Program-made: the position numbers and the translations under genes | Notes under the pieces: generated by a model | Seen by the model: the letters and a program-made list of their open reading frames with translations, nothing else | What the model was told of the DNA's origin: nothing | Databases searched by the model: none | Source: Candidatus Sulfidibacterium hydrothermale | GTDB lineage: Bacteria; Bacteroidota; Bacteroidia; Bacteroidales; F082 | Direction: 5' to 3' | Assembly (NCBI RefSeq): GCF_020149915.1 | Contig: NZ_CP083760.1 | Span: forward strand, 558,001-622,000 | Length of the DNA stretch: 64,000 nucleotides | Part shown: piece by piece, positions 6,432 to 15,207 of the stretch | Numbering within the stretch: position 1 is the stretch's first letter | How the letters are laid out: every line of letters starts with the position of its first letter

Positions 6432-9257
6432 TCATTGAATCATAATTTTTTTGGCCAACCGCTGGATTCCATTGTTCCAGACAATGAAATATAATCCGTG
6501 ATTTAATTCGCCTACATCGAAATGCAGGTGGTTTGTTCCCTGTTTGAAATGGCCTTCGTACAGAACTTTTACTTTGCGTCCGGTTAAATCATAAAGCGAA
6601 AAGTTTCCCGAGGTTGCTTCTTTCTGGTTCCAGGTGATATCCATGCTTGAAATCACCGGGTTGGGATAAACAGAAAATTCACTTTCGTTATCCTGAATAG
6701 TATTTTCTTGAATACCAAGAATAAAGTCAGGCCGGTTTAATTTTACGGAAGTGTAAAGATGATATTCTCCCGGAGCCAGTGTCATCTGAAAATCAGTCCC
6801 TGTACTGGTTACGTTCAAGGAATCACCGGAAAAATAATCATACCACCATCCGGTTTTTTGAAAATCCGGAGAAATGGTCACCGTTTTTACATCAAAATTC
6901 CCCAAAATGTTTACTTGCATATCTGTACCATTCAGCTGGATCTTTTTAAACAAACCATTGCCCACATCCAGGCTGTAATCGGTAGTATTGAAGATGGGTT
7001 CTGTTTCTTTTAAATGAATCAATGCCGACCACACCCCATACAAATGTTTCCGGTCGGGGTTGTCATAATAATCCCATAAAATGGGCTTCGGATCTGTACG
7101 GCAACTTTCACTTAAAGAACCGTTTTGACATTGGTTGATGGAAATATCGTAACCCAATTCCCCAAATTGCCAGATCATTTTCGGGCCCGGAATGGTAAAA
7201 AAGAAAGCGCCGGCCATTTCCATACGTTTCAACCCGGTGGGAATGTCTTTTACCTGATAATCTCCGTCAGCGTTTCCGTATTGTTCATTTTTAAACATCA
7301 GCCGTTCTTCGTCATGACTTTCCATATAGCCCATTACACCGGCCGGATTGGTAAATCCGCGTGCTTCATAAGAAATCCACGAAAAGTCAGAACCGTCATT
7401 ATATCCCATGGTGGCCTGGTTGTAATTGTAATTGGAATTTCCCCAAACACTCATTCCGTAACTGGTAAGAACCTTTTCTTCGCTATTTTCCGTAAAATGT
7501 TCCAGAATGACGTATGCGTCTTTTTTGTAAGACCAGATGTGGCTTGCCATTCGTTCCAGAATATCAATACGAGACTGATCGTAAGCCCATCCGTCGCCCG
7601 GTGTATTGGTAAAGCCTTTGGTAAAATCAAAGCGGAAACCATCCACGTGATACTGAGAAATCCAGTAATGATTTACACTGTCAACAAACTGGTGAGTCGC
7701 CGGACTTTCATGATTAAAATCGGCACCCCATTGGTAAGTCGGGTTTGGTGAAGTTTCGTTGAACCAGGGATTGTCAGCAGCGGGCTGGTTTTTGGCTGCA
7801 TTCCAGTACATCATCACCAACGGACAGGTTCCGTATGCATGATTGAGTACCATGTCCATGATTACGGCAATACCGTTGGAATGACAGGAGTCGACAAAGG
7901 CCTTGAACGTGTTTTTCGGGCCATAATATTTATCTACGGCAAAATAATAATTCGGATTGTATCCCCAGCTGATATTTCCCTCAAATTCACTTACCGGCAT
8001 CAGTTCAATGGCATTAATGCCCAACCGTTTTAGGTAACCCAAGGTGTCAATAATATCATCAAAAGTGTGCCCGGCGGTGAAATCACGGACCAATAATTCG
8101 TAAACCACAAGGTTTTTCATGTCCGGAGCTTGAAAATCATTGTTTTTCCAGGCGTAAGGCGTTTGTGCCGTTTCTAAAACGGTGGCGATGCCTGTTGTTT
8201 TTCCGGTAGGATACGGAATCAGATTGGGGTATGTTTCCGAAGAAATATACTTGTCGTTCCACGGGTCACTGACTTGGTCGGCATACGGATCACCAATACG
8301 AATGGTTCCGTCGATAAGATATTGAAAGATATATTGTTTTTGTGGTGTTAATCCCGAAATCTTAATCCAAAACCGGTTGCTGTCCGGAGTCATGTTCATG
8401 GCCCATTGATCGCCCACCTGCCAATCGTTAAAGTCTCCAATAGCAAAAACATATTTTTTGTAAGGAGCGTAAAGGCTTAGAATAACAGTAGAATCATCGA
8501 TGTAATTGATTCCGTCGCGTACTCCGGCTGGCAAAGCCTCGATATGTGGGGGACGGTTCACATAAAAATAAACCGAATCATAAACAACTTTACTGTCTTC
8601 TACTGCTTTTGCAATGATCCAGTGTTTTCCGTATTCGTTGGCAATAAGGGTATCCGTAAACGAAGAAGCGGTGTCGGCAATTAACACCTGATTGTCAACT
8701 AAAAGAAACGTTGAATCGGCATAGCTGCTGCTTCCTTTTATCAGAATGGTATCGTTCAGGTTCACAATTTTGGGTTGTACATCCGGCAAAGTAATTTTTA
8801 CGTAGGTGCCGGTTTCGTAAACTTTATAAAAGATATCGCCACCATCTGCTTCTCTTCCTGTACGGGAACCATCGGCAGAGCGGAAAACAAAAGCCATTTC
8901 CAGGATCTTTTCATCATCCGGAACACCATAATAAGCTCGGATGGACGGACCAATTTTCAATTGCCACAAATTGTTTCCCAATGGGGTCATTTTACATGCG
9001 GGAATGTTTTCGGTCCAGTCGGCTTTTACATAACGCCAGTCGGAGGGTTGTGTACTTTTATCAGTAATGACTCCGGTGTGGGCATAAACATCACCCGTGT
9101 AGTCTTTTAATCCGGCATCACCTTGGGTAGCATCGAAAATTATAGTAACAGAATCGGTTGCTGTTGGAAAAGGAGGATCGGCAGTAATAACCTGTGCAAA
9201 GCTTTCTAAAGAAAAAAGCAAACCAATGAGGAATAAAAGTGTAGTCTTTTTGTTCAT
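6432..9257 (-). CDS. Secreted alpha-amylase family (GH13) enzyme with T9SS sorting domain
   Basis: 941 aa. Signal peptide (1-22, ending SFAQ), two N-terminal beta-sandwich regions (about 23-240), a CBM48-like segment (about 255-345, with GDFNDW) and a GH13 barrel from about 380. The conserved regions are present: DMVLNH 468-473, DGFRFD with nucleophile D544, acid E586 (ILEHF), and H648-D649. The last 80 residues (VYPNPVISS, then LYDLTGRKV) are a type IX secretion C-terminal domain. The enzyme should therefore be exported through T9SS and act on starch-like glucans at or outside the outer membrane. Exact specificity cannot be read. It is transcribed alone, toward dnaK. Confidence 0.93.
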   Translation of the reverse strand: MNKKTTLLFLIGLLFSLESFAQVITADPPFPTATDSVTIIFDATQGDAGLKDYTGDVYAHTGVITDKSTQPSDWRYVKADWTENIPACKMTPLGNNLWQLKIGPSIRAYYGVPDDEKILEMAFVFRSADGSRTGREADGGDIFYKVYETGTYVKITLPDVQPKIVNLNDTILIKGSSSYADSTFLLVDNQVLIADTASSFTDTLIANEYGKHWIIAKAVEDSKVVYDSVYFYVNRPPHIEALPAGVRDGINYIDDSTVILSLYAPYKKYVFAIGDFNDWQVGDQWAMNMTPDSNRFWIKISGLTPQKQYIFQYLIDGTIRIGDPYADQVSDPWNDKYISSETYPNLIPYPTGKTTGIATVLETAQTPYAWKNNDFQAPDMKNLVVYELLVRDFTAGHTFDDIIDTLGYLKRLGINAIELMPVSEFEGNISWGYNPNYYFAVDKYYGPKNTFKAFVDSCHSNGIAVIMDMVLNHAYGTCPLVMMYWNAAKNQPAADNPWFNETSPNPTYQWGADFNHESPATHQFVDSVNHYWISQYHVDGFRFDFTKGFTNTPGDGWAYDQSRIDILERMASHIWSYKKDAYVILEHFTENSEEKVLTSYGMSVWGNSNYNYNQATMGYNDGSDFSWISYEARGFTNPAGVMGYMESHDEERLMFKNEQYGNADGDYQVKDIPTGLKRMEMAGAFFFTIPGPKMIWQFGELGYDISINQCQNGSLSESCRTDPKPILWDYYDNPDRKHLYGVWSALIHLKETEPIFNTTDYSLDVGNGLFKKIQLNGTDMQVNILGNFDVKTVTISPDFQKTGWWYDYFSGDSLNVTSTGTDFQMTLAPGEYHLYTSVKLNRPDFILGIQENTIQDNESEFSVYPNPVISSMDITWNQKEATSGNFSLYDLTGRKVKVLYEGHFKQGTNHLHFDVGELNHGLYFIVWNNGIQRLAKKIMIQ

Positions 9258-9293
9258 GATTTGTGTTTTGGAAAAATAATGTTAATCAATAAA

Positions 9294-9301
9294 CAAAAGT
9301 A
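9294..9301 (-). promoter_or_regulatory. -7 promoter box of the T9SS amylase
   Basis: TACTTTTG on the minus strand matches the Bacteroidota TAnnTTTG box, 37 bp upstream of the start codon. No clear -33 TTTG is seen. Confidence 0.55.
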
Positions 9302-9390
9302 TTACATAAAATCATACGAATAAGGAAAAAACGTAGAATAGCCAGAAAAATACGACCAATGGACAGAAAAAATAGTCTGGTGTCTGGTTG

Positions 9391-9400
9391 CAATCGTTTG
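9391..9400. promoter_or_regulatory. Candidate LacI-type operator (amylase)
   Basis: CAATCGTTTG, a near-palindrome with the central CG typical of LacI/GalR operators. The identical 10-mer lies upstream of susC. It sits about 90 bp upstream of the -7 box, so activation or looping would be needed. The core also occurs by chance in coding DNA. Confidence 0.35.
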
Positions 9401-9591
9401 ATGAGAACTAAAATTTTAAAAAGGCGTTAGGGGTTGTGTGTATTGGTTTACGAAAACCAGACGAAAGATTTTAGTGCTAAACATGCAAATGTGGATAAAT
9501 CGTAGTTTAAATAACATTTTGTTGTTAATATCTTCTAAGTAGGAGTACTTTCAGAAAAAAGTATTTTTCTATTTTTAACTTTAATCTTTGA

Positions 9592-9633
9592 GCAGTGATA
9601 AAAAAATCCAGTGCAGTGATAAAAAAATCCAGT
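9592..9633. repeat. 21-bp perfect tandem duplication abutting a start codon
   Basis: Two adjacent identical 21-bp units (9592-9612 and 9613-9633), each beginning GCAGTGATAAAAAAATCC. The second ends one base before the ATG at 9635, so the ribosome-binding region is duplicated. Confidence 0.85.
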
Positions 9634-9634
9634 T

Positions 9635-10846
9635 ATGAAAAATAAATTGACACTTTCCGCCTTTCTCACTTTACTTTTTTTATTTACAACTTTTTCTTTT
9701 GCTTGGGGACAGCATGTGGTTCCTGAAAAGAAGTTTTCTCCTTACTGGGAAGTTGGTTTGACAGGAGGTACCAGCCTCTTTTTTGGTGATGTGAAACAAA
9801 ATCCGATTCTCCCGGTAAGTACCAACAATAATGAATGGCGTTTGGGAGGAAGTCTGCTGGCCGGACGTCAGTTTAGTTATGTTTTCGGTCTCCGTGGGCA
9901 GGCACTTTATGGACAAATTGCCGGGACAAAACGCTCTGCTGATTATTTCTTTGAAGGGGATTATTTTGAGTTTAATCTGAATACTACCATTGATCTGAAC
10001 AATTTACTGGGAAGAAAACGGACAGATCGGTTTATTACAACTTATTTACTGGCGGGTGTGGGGTTGACTAATTATAATTCAACAATCTATACACTGTCAA
10101 CCGGTATGGTAAAAAGAAAAATTGGCTTTGGTAATGGTTCTGGAATTGGTGGTAGAACATTGGAGGGAATTCTTACAGGTGGGATAGGTGTTAATTTTAG
10201 GATTAATGACCATTTCATTATTAATTTAGAAACAGCCAACCGGATTATGAATTCTGACGAAATGGATGGCTGGGTAAGGAATTTTAAATATGATGTTTAT
10301 AATTATACATCGGTGGGGTTGTTTTATAAATTTGGACAGCGAAAAGCCAAAACAGCACCGCCTGCATCAGTGGTTACTCATCAAAATATGCGGGAAATCC
10401 CACCGGCTCAACCAGTACACCAGCCAGAGAAGAAACCTTGTATAACCGAACCAACCCCGGTGATGCCGCCAACAACAACGAATACCACAAAAAAAGTAGA
10501 AAAAACCCCGGTTCAAACGGAACAACCAGCCCAACAACCGGCCGTGGTTCCGGTGAAAGTCAGTACCCCGGCACCCCCGCCACAGCCTGTGCTGGAATAT
10601 CGTGTGCAAATACGGGCAAAATACGGGAATCCGATTTCAGTTTCTTGGCTGAGTCGTAGATATCATATTCCGGTAAATGAAATCAGACAAGACAAACACA
10701 ACGGATATTATATCTATACCGTAGGTTCTTATGATACTTACGAACAGGCCCGGACCCGTCGCGATCAGTTACGAAATGTAAATGGAATCCGTGATGCTTT
10801 TGTAGTTGCGTTTAAAAATGGCTATCGTTTGGATAAATTGCCTTAA
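9635..10846 (+). CDS. Outer-membrane beta-barrel protein with C-terminal SPOR domain
   Basis: 403 aa. Signal peptide (1-25, ending AWG/Q). Alternating strands with aromatic residues (about 35-235) look like an OmpA-size 8-stranded barrel, ending VGLFYKFG. A Pro/Thr-rich linker (about 240-320) follows, then a SPOR-like domain (about 325-403: EYRVQIRAKYGN, then YYIYTVGSYDTYEQA). SPOR domains bind denuded septal peptidoglycan, so the protein could tie the outer membrane to the wall. No specific homologue is recognised. It is followed by tatA and a lytic transglycosylase, an envelope-themed run. Confidence 0.75.
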   Translation: MKNKLTLSAFLTLLFLFTTFSFAWGQHVVPEKKFSPYWEVGLTGGTSLFFGDVKQNPILPVSTNNNEWRLGGSLLAGRQFSYVFGLRGQALYGQIAGTKRSADYFFEGDYFEFNLNTTIDLNNLLGRKRTDRFITTYLLAGVGLTNYNSTIYTLSTGMVKRKIGFGNGSGIGGRTLEGILTGGIGVNFRINDHFIINLETANRIMNSDEMDGWVRNFKYDVYNYTSVGLFYKFGQRKAKTAPPASVVTHQNMREIPPAQPVHQPEKKPCITEPTPVMPPTTTNTTKKVEKTPVQTEQPAQQPAVVPVKVSTPAPPPQPVLEYRVQIRAKYGNPISVSWLSRRYHIPVNEIRQDKHNGYYIYTVGSYDTYEQARTRRDQLRNVNGIRDAFVVAFKNGYRLDKLP

Positions 10847-10867
10847 TTTGCAAAAAAAAGTATTGTC

Positions 10868-10987
10868 ATGTGGAAAAGCGAATGGGATTATAATCCGGAA
10901 ATTGACAGGTTACCGCGTAATGTTACTTTTATGATTGTGATTGCGTCTATTATTGCGGCGGTTTATTTGTCTTTTGTTCTGGTATAA
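10868..10987 (+). CDS. Small single-span membrane protein, 39 aa
   Basis: ATG to TAA, 39 codons: a charged, Trp-containing N-terminus (MWKSEWDYNPEIDRLPRN) followed by one hydrophobic helix (VTFMIVIASIIAAVYLSFVLV, split at the membrane face). It starts 21 bp after the barrel/SPOR gene and may be co-transcribed with it. I do not recognise a family. The clean amphipathic-then-hydrophobic layout argues for a real gene. Confidence 0.5.
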   Translation: MWKSEWDYNPEIDRLPRNVTFMIVIASIIAAVYLSFVLV

Positions 10988-11066
10988 AATACTTTTTTTC
11001 GATATTTATCCGGTTCCGGTTCTTGGTTTTCGTAATAAAGAATCCGGATGTAACGGATGTTTTGTG

Positions 11067-11074
11067 TACTTTTG
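11067..11074 (+). promoter_or_regulatory. -7 promoter box of tatA
   Basis: TACTTTTG matches TAnnTTTG, 30 bp before the ATG at 11105. Confidence 0.5.
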
Positions 11075-11104
11075 TTCTTTAAACTAAAATAAACGACGGG
11101 AATC

Positions 11105-11311
11105 ATGGATGCATTTTTAATACAACGGGCCGGAATGTTTGGAACGCCGGAAATTATTCTAATTGTTTTAGCTATCGTTTTACTGTTTGGAGGGAAAAAA
11201 ATACCGGAGTTGATGCGTGGAATAGGAAAAGGAGTGAAAGAGTTTAAGGCGGGCATTAACGAAGAAGGCAAAAAGGAAAAAACGGAAAATCCTCCCCCGG
11301 AAAAAAAGTAA
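11105..11311 (+). CDS. tatA: Twin-arginine translocase subunit TatA/TatE
   Basis: 68 aa. A short N-terminus is followed by one membrane helix (EIILIVLAIVLLFGG), the FGxxxxPE hinge (FGGKKIPEL) and an amphipathic helix (MRGIGKGVKEFKAG), the hallmarks of TatA. The tail is Lys/Pro-rich. TatA forms the size-variable pore for export of folded proteins. tatC is not in the window. Confidence 0.95.
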   Translation: MDAFLIQRAGMFGTPEIILIVLAIVLLFGGKKIPELMRGIGKGVKEFKAGINEEGKKEKTENPPPEKK

Positions 11312-11458
11312 ATTTTCACATTTTTTATGAAAAATAGCCCATACAAAAACGAGTAGAGATACGTTAAAAGTATGGTGAAATATGATGTGGGCAAAACAGC
11401 CGTGTCGTTTGTTGTTCAATCAGTTGTTAGCTAAACAAAGGGAAAGCGAAGTTTCAGC

Positions 11459-13354
11459 ATGAAAAAAGATATTTTTATTATTGTTGCCATCCTGTTTTTT
11501 ACTACAGGAACTTTCAGTGCAAAGGGACAAATTTTTAAACATAAAAAGAAAAAAAAGTCGAAACAAACCGAACAGCAGCAGGATACCGTAGCGGCGACAA
11601 CTGCTGCAGATACTGTATTTGCATTTTCTCCTGCTCAGGATACAGTGGCGGTTACCGCAGATACCCTCATGAATGAAGATAGCCTGGAAAAAGATTTGCC
11701 TTCGTTTCAGGATTCTATCTTTTTACCCCGTACCCTTGGTGCTTTAAACCGGATAAACGACAGTATTCATCGTACCCGGGAATTTCACGGTCATACACTG
11801 ATCAGCGATTCCCCTCTTGTACAGGCTTTGGACAGTCTGGCCTATGTTAAATTTTACCGTAAAGGTTTCCTGATGATGGATACGGTACTGATGAAAAAGT
11901 CGAAATTTAAACCCGGGCAAATTCCGGAATATCCCGATTCGGTTTATGCCAAAAGAATTGCTGCACTGAATGCCGAAACCCCCATTGAGCTGGTATATAA
12001 CAAACAGGTGAAAGCGTTCATTCATTTGTATGCCGATAAGCGGAGAAAACTGACAGAAAAAGTGCTGGGTCTCTCGGAGCTTTATTTTCCCATGATCGAA
12101 CAGGTTTTGGATCAGTTTAATTTACCGTTGGAGTTAAAATATCTTGCCGTAGTGGAATCGGCTTTGAATCCGGCTGCCGGATCCAATAAAGGGGCAAAAG
12201 GTTTATGGCAGTTTATGTACGGAACCGGAAAAGTCTATGGCTTAAAAGTGACTTCGCTGGTGGATGACCGTTACGATCCGTATAAATCAACCATTGCAGC
12301 CTGTGAACATTTAAAAGATCTTTATGCCATTTATGGAAACTGGTCGTTAGTACTGGCGGCTTACAATTCGGGAGCCGGTAATGTAAACCGGGCTATCCGG
12401 AGAGCTGGCGGCACCAAAAATTACTGGGCTATCTGGCCTTTCCTGCCGAGAGAAACCCGCGGATATGTACCCGCTTTTATTGCGGTAAATTACATTATGC
12501 ATTATGCTCCGCAACACAATCTTTACCCTATGCGGCCGGGTATCTTTTATTTTGATATTGATACTGTGACGGTGCATGATGCGCTTTCGTTTGACCAGCT
12601 GCACGAGATGCTGGGAATACCGTTAGATGAACTTAAATTTCTTAATCCGGAATATAAGCTGGGAATTATTCCGGCAGTGAATGGAAAAACGTATACTTTG
12701 CGGTTGCCTCGCCAGTTTGCCGATGATTTTCTGAATAATGAAAAAGCGTTGTATGCCTTTAAAACCAAAAAGGGATTGGAGCATGACAAAATGTTGGCCG
12801 AAATAAAAAAAGCCGGAAACCGGAATGTGGTGATTGTACGTTATGGTGATAATCTGGGAAGTATTGCCCGCCGGAATCATGTGTACGTCAGTCAGCTGAT
12901 GCGGTGGAACGGATTGCATAGTACCCGGATTTATCCGGGCCAGCGATTGGTTGTTTACGGTGCCGGAAGCCGGCAGTTTTATCAAAAAACAGCTTCTCCT
13001 ATAGCCCGTTCGTCTAAAAAAGTTGTACATGTGGTCCGGCGTGGAGAAAACCTGGGACTGATTGCCAAAAAATACCGTTGTACTCCAACAGACCTGAAAG
13101 AGTGGAATAATCTGAAATCTTCACGAATTTATCCGGGACAGAAGTTATATGTTTACAAGCCGGCAGAAAAATCAAAAACCACTGTTCGGTCAGGAAAATA
13201 TATTTATCACATTGTAAAACCCGGCGATACGTTGTGGGACATTGCCAAAGAATATGACGGAGTTACGGTAGAACAAATCAAGCGCTTGAATCATATTCGT
13301 AACTCTCATCATTTACGGCCCGGACAAAGAATAAAAATTGCGTCGGTTAGCTAA
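11459..13354 (+). CDS. mltD: Membrane-bound lytic murein transglycosylase D-like, with LysM repeats
   Basis: 631 aa. Signal peptide (1-24), a low-complexity Lys/Gln/Thr/Ala region to about 80, and a family-1 SLT lysozyme-like domain (about 210-350) with the catalytic Glu in VVESALNP, then GLWQFM and [12 protein letters not shown] weak LysM-like segment (about 365-410) is followed by three clear LysM modules (about 458-505, 522-570 and 580-630; [36 protein letters not shown]). It cleaves peptidoglycan glycan strands to 1,6-anhydro ends. It is longer than E. coli MltD because of the extra N-terminal region. Confidence 0.95.
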   Translation: MKKDIFIIVAILFFTTGTFSAKGQIFKHKKKKKSKQTEQQQDTVAATTAADTVFAFSPAQDTVAVTADTLMNEDSLEKDLPSFQDSIFLPRTLGALNRINDSIHRTREFHGHTLISDSPLVQALDSLAYVKFYRKGFLMMDTVLMKKSKFKPGQIPEYPDSVYAKRIAALNAETPIELVYNKQVKAFIHLYADKRRKLTEKVLGLSELYFPMIEQVLDQFNLPLELKYLAVVESALNPAAGSNKGAKGLWQFMYGTGKVYGLKVTSLVDDRYDPYKSTIAACEHLKDLYAIYGNWSLVLAAYNSGAGNVNRAIRRAGGTKNYWAIWPFLPRETRGYVPAFIAVNYIMHYAPQHNLYPMRPGIFYFDIDTVTVHDALSFDQLHEMLGIPLDELKFLNPEYKLGIIPAVNGKTYTLRLPRQFADDFLNNEKALYAFKTKKGLEHDKMLAEIKKAGNRNVVIVRYGDNLGSIARRNHVYVSQLMRWNGLHSTRIYPGQRLVVYGAGSRQFYQKTASPIARSSKKVVHVVRRGENLGLIAKKYRCTPTDLKEWNNLKSSRIYPGQKLYVYKPAEKSKTTVRSGKYIYHIVKPGDTLWDIAKEYDGVTVEQIKRLNHIRNSHHLRPGQRIKIASVS

Positions 13355-13417
13355 AGTGGGAAGGGATAATTATGAAAATTCGTTCTTAGTGAAATATGAA
13401 CCGTTTATTTACGTTAA

Positions 13418-13425
13418 TAACTTTG
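13418..13425 (+). promoter_or_regulatory. -7 promoter box of the DUF4837 lipoprotein gene
   Basis: TAACTTTG matches TAnnTTTG, 82 bp upstream of the preferred ATG at 13508. It supports the internal start over the longer frame that begins at 13427, which would overlap the promoter. Confidence 0.45.
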
Positions 13426-13507
13426 AATGGAAGTAGATAAAAGGTGGGACAGGTTAAAACCCGAAACGGAAAATTTTCTACTTTCGGTAACTAATAAATT
13501 TAAAAAC

Positions 13508-14533
13508 ATGAAGAAAAATATTTTTCTTTCGTTTATGGCTTTTGTTGTTGGTGCCGCTTTTTTAATGACCGGTTGTTCCGGAAGTGGTAATGCCAGCGGC
13601 AAACCTTTATCCATGGGAAACACTGCCGAAATTTTGGTAGTACTTCAAAATGACCAACAATGGGAAAACGTGATCGGGCAAACCATTCGGAAATATCTTG
13701 CTGCCGATATGTATGGAATGCCGCAAAAAGAACCGATTTTTAAATTGTTGCATTTAAAAACATCCAGTTTTAATGAAATTTTTCAAAAACAACGCGATAT
13801 CCTGATTGTTCGGATTGACAAAAAACTGAAAGCGCCCAAAATTACTGTGATGCACGACAAATGGGCTGCTCCGCAGTTGATCATTACGGTTTCGGCTCCT
13901 ACAACCGAATCGTTTGTCAAAGTCTTTACCCAGAAAAAAGATTATTTTATCAATAAGTATCTTGCCTTTGAACGGCAAAGAATTTTAAAGGTTTTCCGGA
14001 CATCATTAAATGATAAAGTAATTTCTGCCCTGAAAAAGGAATTCCATTTTACGCTGGATGTTCCGGTGGGATTTTATTTGGCCAAATCCGTTCCTAATTT
14101 TATGTGGATTCGTCATGAAGCCAACCGGTACAGTCAGGGAATTTTGATTATTTCGGTTCCTTACCGGGATACTGCACAATTTTCACGTGATAGCATTTTG
14201 TCTGTTGTACAGAAGTATCAGCTAAATGAAATTCCCGGGCCAACCAACGGCTCTTATATGTCTGTCGACCGGAAATTTTTACTTCCGCGAGCCCGGCGTA
14301 TTACTAATTTCCCCACGGGTTTTGCTGTTGAAATTCGCGGACTATGGCGTGTGGAACACGATTTTATGGGCGGACCTTTTGTCAGCTATACGTTCTTGAA
14401 TAAAAAAACCAACAACCTGGTTACTCTCTTTGGTTATGTATACTATCCGAATCATAAAAAGCGGGATCTGCTCCTGCAGATAGAATCAATTCTGTATTCG
14501 GTAAAATTTAAGGGATTGAATGCAAAAAAATAA
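13508..14533 (+). CDS. DUF4837 family lipoprotein
   Basis: 341 aa from ATG 13508. This start places a lipoprotein signal (hydrophobic stretch, then lipobox LMTGC, Cys22) at the N-terminus; an earlier GTG/ATG-type start would add 27 non-signal residues. The body matches the DUF4837 pattern: AEILVVLQNDQQWENVIGQ, then MPQKEPIFKLLHL and a REHD-like C-terminal half (GLWRVEHDFMGGPFVSY). The family is a Bacteroidota-restricted lipoprotein of unknown function, presumably periplasmic-facing. Confidence 0.85.
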   Translation: MKKNIFLSFMAFVVGAAFLMTGCSGSGNASGKPLSMGNTAEILVVLQNDQQWENVIGQTIRKYLAADMYGMPQKEPIFKLLHLKTSSFNEIFQKQRDILIVRIDKKLKAPKITVMHDKWAAPQLIITVSAPTTESFVKVFTQKKDYFINKYLAFERQRILKVFRTSLNDKVISALKKEFHFTLDVPVGFYLAKSVPNFMWIRHEANRYSQGILIISVPYRDTAQFSRDSILSVVQKYQLNEIPGPTNGSYMSVDRKFLLPRARRITNFPTGFAVEIRGLWRVEHDFMGGPFVSYTFLNKKTNNLVTLFGYVYYPNHKKRDLLLQIESILYSVKFKGLNAKK

Positions 14534-14557
14534 TTAAAGATTTCGGGTTAAAGAAAG

Positions 14558-14596
14558 AAAAAGCCGGGTGTTTTTATGTAAATGCCTGGCTTTTTT
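14558..14596 (+). terminator. Terminator after the DUF4837 gene
   Basis: Stem AAAAAGCCGGG / CCTGGCTTTTTT (one G-T pair) with a T6 tract. Confidence 0.8.
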
Positions 14597-14695
14597 AATT
14601 CTGATTATCAGTAAAATATCCGTTTACAATCGACAACAAACGAATGTTAAACGGAAATAAATGGTTATTAACCGAATAAGTTGTCTGCCTCGAGA

Positions 14696-14703
14696 TACTT
14701 TTG
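14696..14703 (+). promoter_or_regulatory. -7 promoter box of the short ssb gene
   Basis: TACTTTTG matches TAnnTTTG and leaves a leader of about 80 nt before the ATG at 14791. Confidence 0.55.
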
Positions 14704-14790
14704 TCGTGTTGTTCTTTGAAATCCTGTTCTGACAAAACAGAAATTCATACGAACAGGTCTTTATTTATTCACACTTAAAAATTTACTATC

Positions 14791-15135
14791 ATGACAACTT
14801 TAAGAAATTCAGTTTATCTGATCGGACGCCTGGGCAATGACCCGGAATTGAAAACAGTAGGCAATGATCGTCGTTTGGCTCGTTTTTCCATCGCCACCAA
14901 CGATTATTATTACGACAAAAAAGGGGACCGGATTGAACAAACCATCTGGCATAATGTTGTGGCTTGGGGAAAAACAGCTGAAGCTGCGGAAAAGATCCTG
15001 TCGAAAGGAAAGGAAGTTGCTCTTCAGGGAAAATTAATTACCCGTGTTTGGGAAGATAATGAAAACAAAAAGCATTACATTACTGAAGTCGTGGCCAACG
15101 AATTGATGGTTTTTGGTAACGGAAATCAAAAGTAA
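14791..15135 (+). CDS. ssb: Single-stranded DNA-binding protein, short form without acidic tail
   Basis: 114 aa. One OB fold: NSVYLIGRLGNDPELK, IWHNVVAWGKTAEAAEKIL, GKEVALQGKLITRVWED, YITEVVANELM. It ends NGNQK right after the fold, so the disordered linker and terminal acidic DDDLPF-type tip that recruits partner proteins are missing. Binding of ssDNA is expected, but partner recruitment is not. A second, full-length ssb lies at 55274-55714. It is monocistronic between two terminators. Confidence 0.93.
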   Translation: MTTLRNSVYLIGRLGNDPELKTVGNDRRLARFSIATNDYYYDKKGDRIEQTIWHNVVAWGKTAEAAEKILSKGKEVALQGKLITRVWEDNENKKHYITEVVANELMVFGNGNQK

Positions 15136-15155
15136 GAGTCATCAATATTGGTACA

Positions 15156-15191
15156 AAAAAAGGGTGAAGTCTGCAGACTTCACCCTTTTTT
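15156..15191. terminator. Bidirectional terminator between ssb and pyk
   Basis: A 36-bp perfect palindrome: A6, then GGGTGAAGTCTG, its complement and T6. It serves both convergent genes. Confidence 0.9.
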
Positions 15192-15207
15192 ATTTAACGG
15201 ATTAGGG

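Larger units (their letters stand above)
9258..9634. other. Divergent control region between amylase and barrel/SPOR genes
   Basis: 377 bases without a gene. It holds a minus-strand -7 box at 9294-9301 for the amylase, a CAATCGTTTG site at 9391-9400, inverted TCTGGTT / AACCAGA arms on either side of that site, and a 21-bp tandem duplication ending at the plus-strand start codon. Confidence 0.6.

Noticed and set aside
9583-9591. TAATCTTTG as a -7 box for the barrel/SPOR gene
   Set aside because: It has three bases between TA and TTTG instead of two, so it is not a clean match.
13427-13507. Longer N-terminus for the DUF4837 protein
   Set aside because: The extra 27 residues precede the lipoprotein signal and overlap the promoter box, so the ATG at 13508 is preferred.
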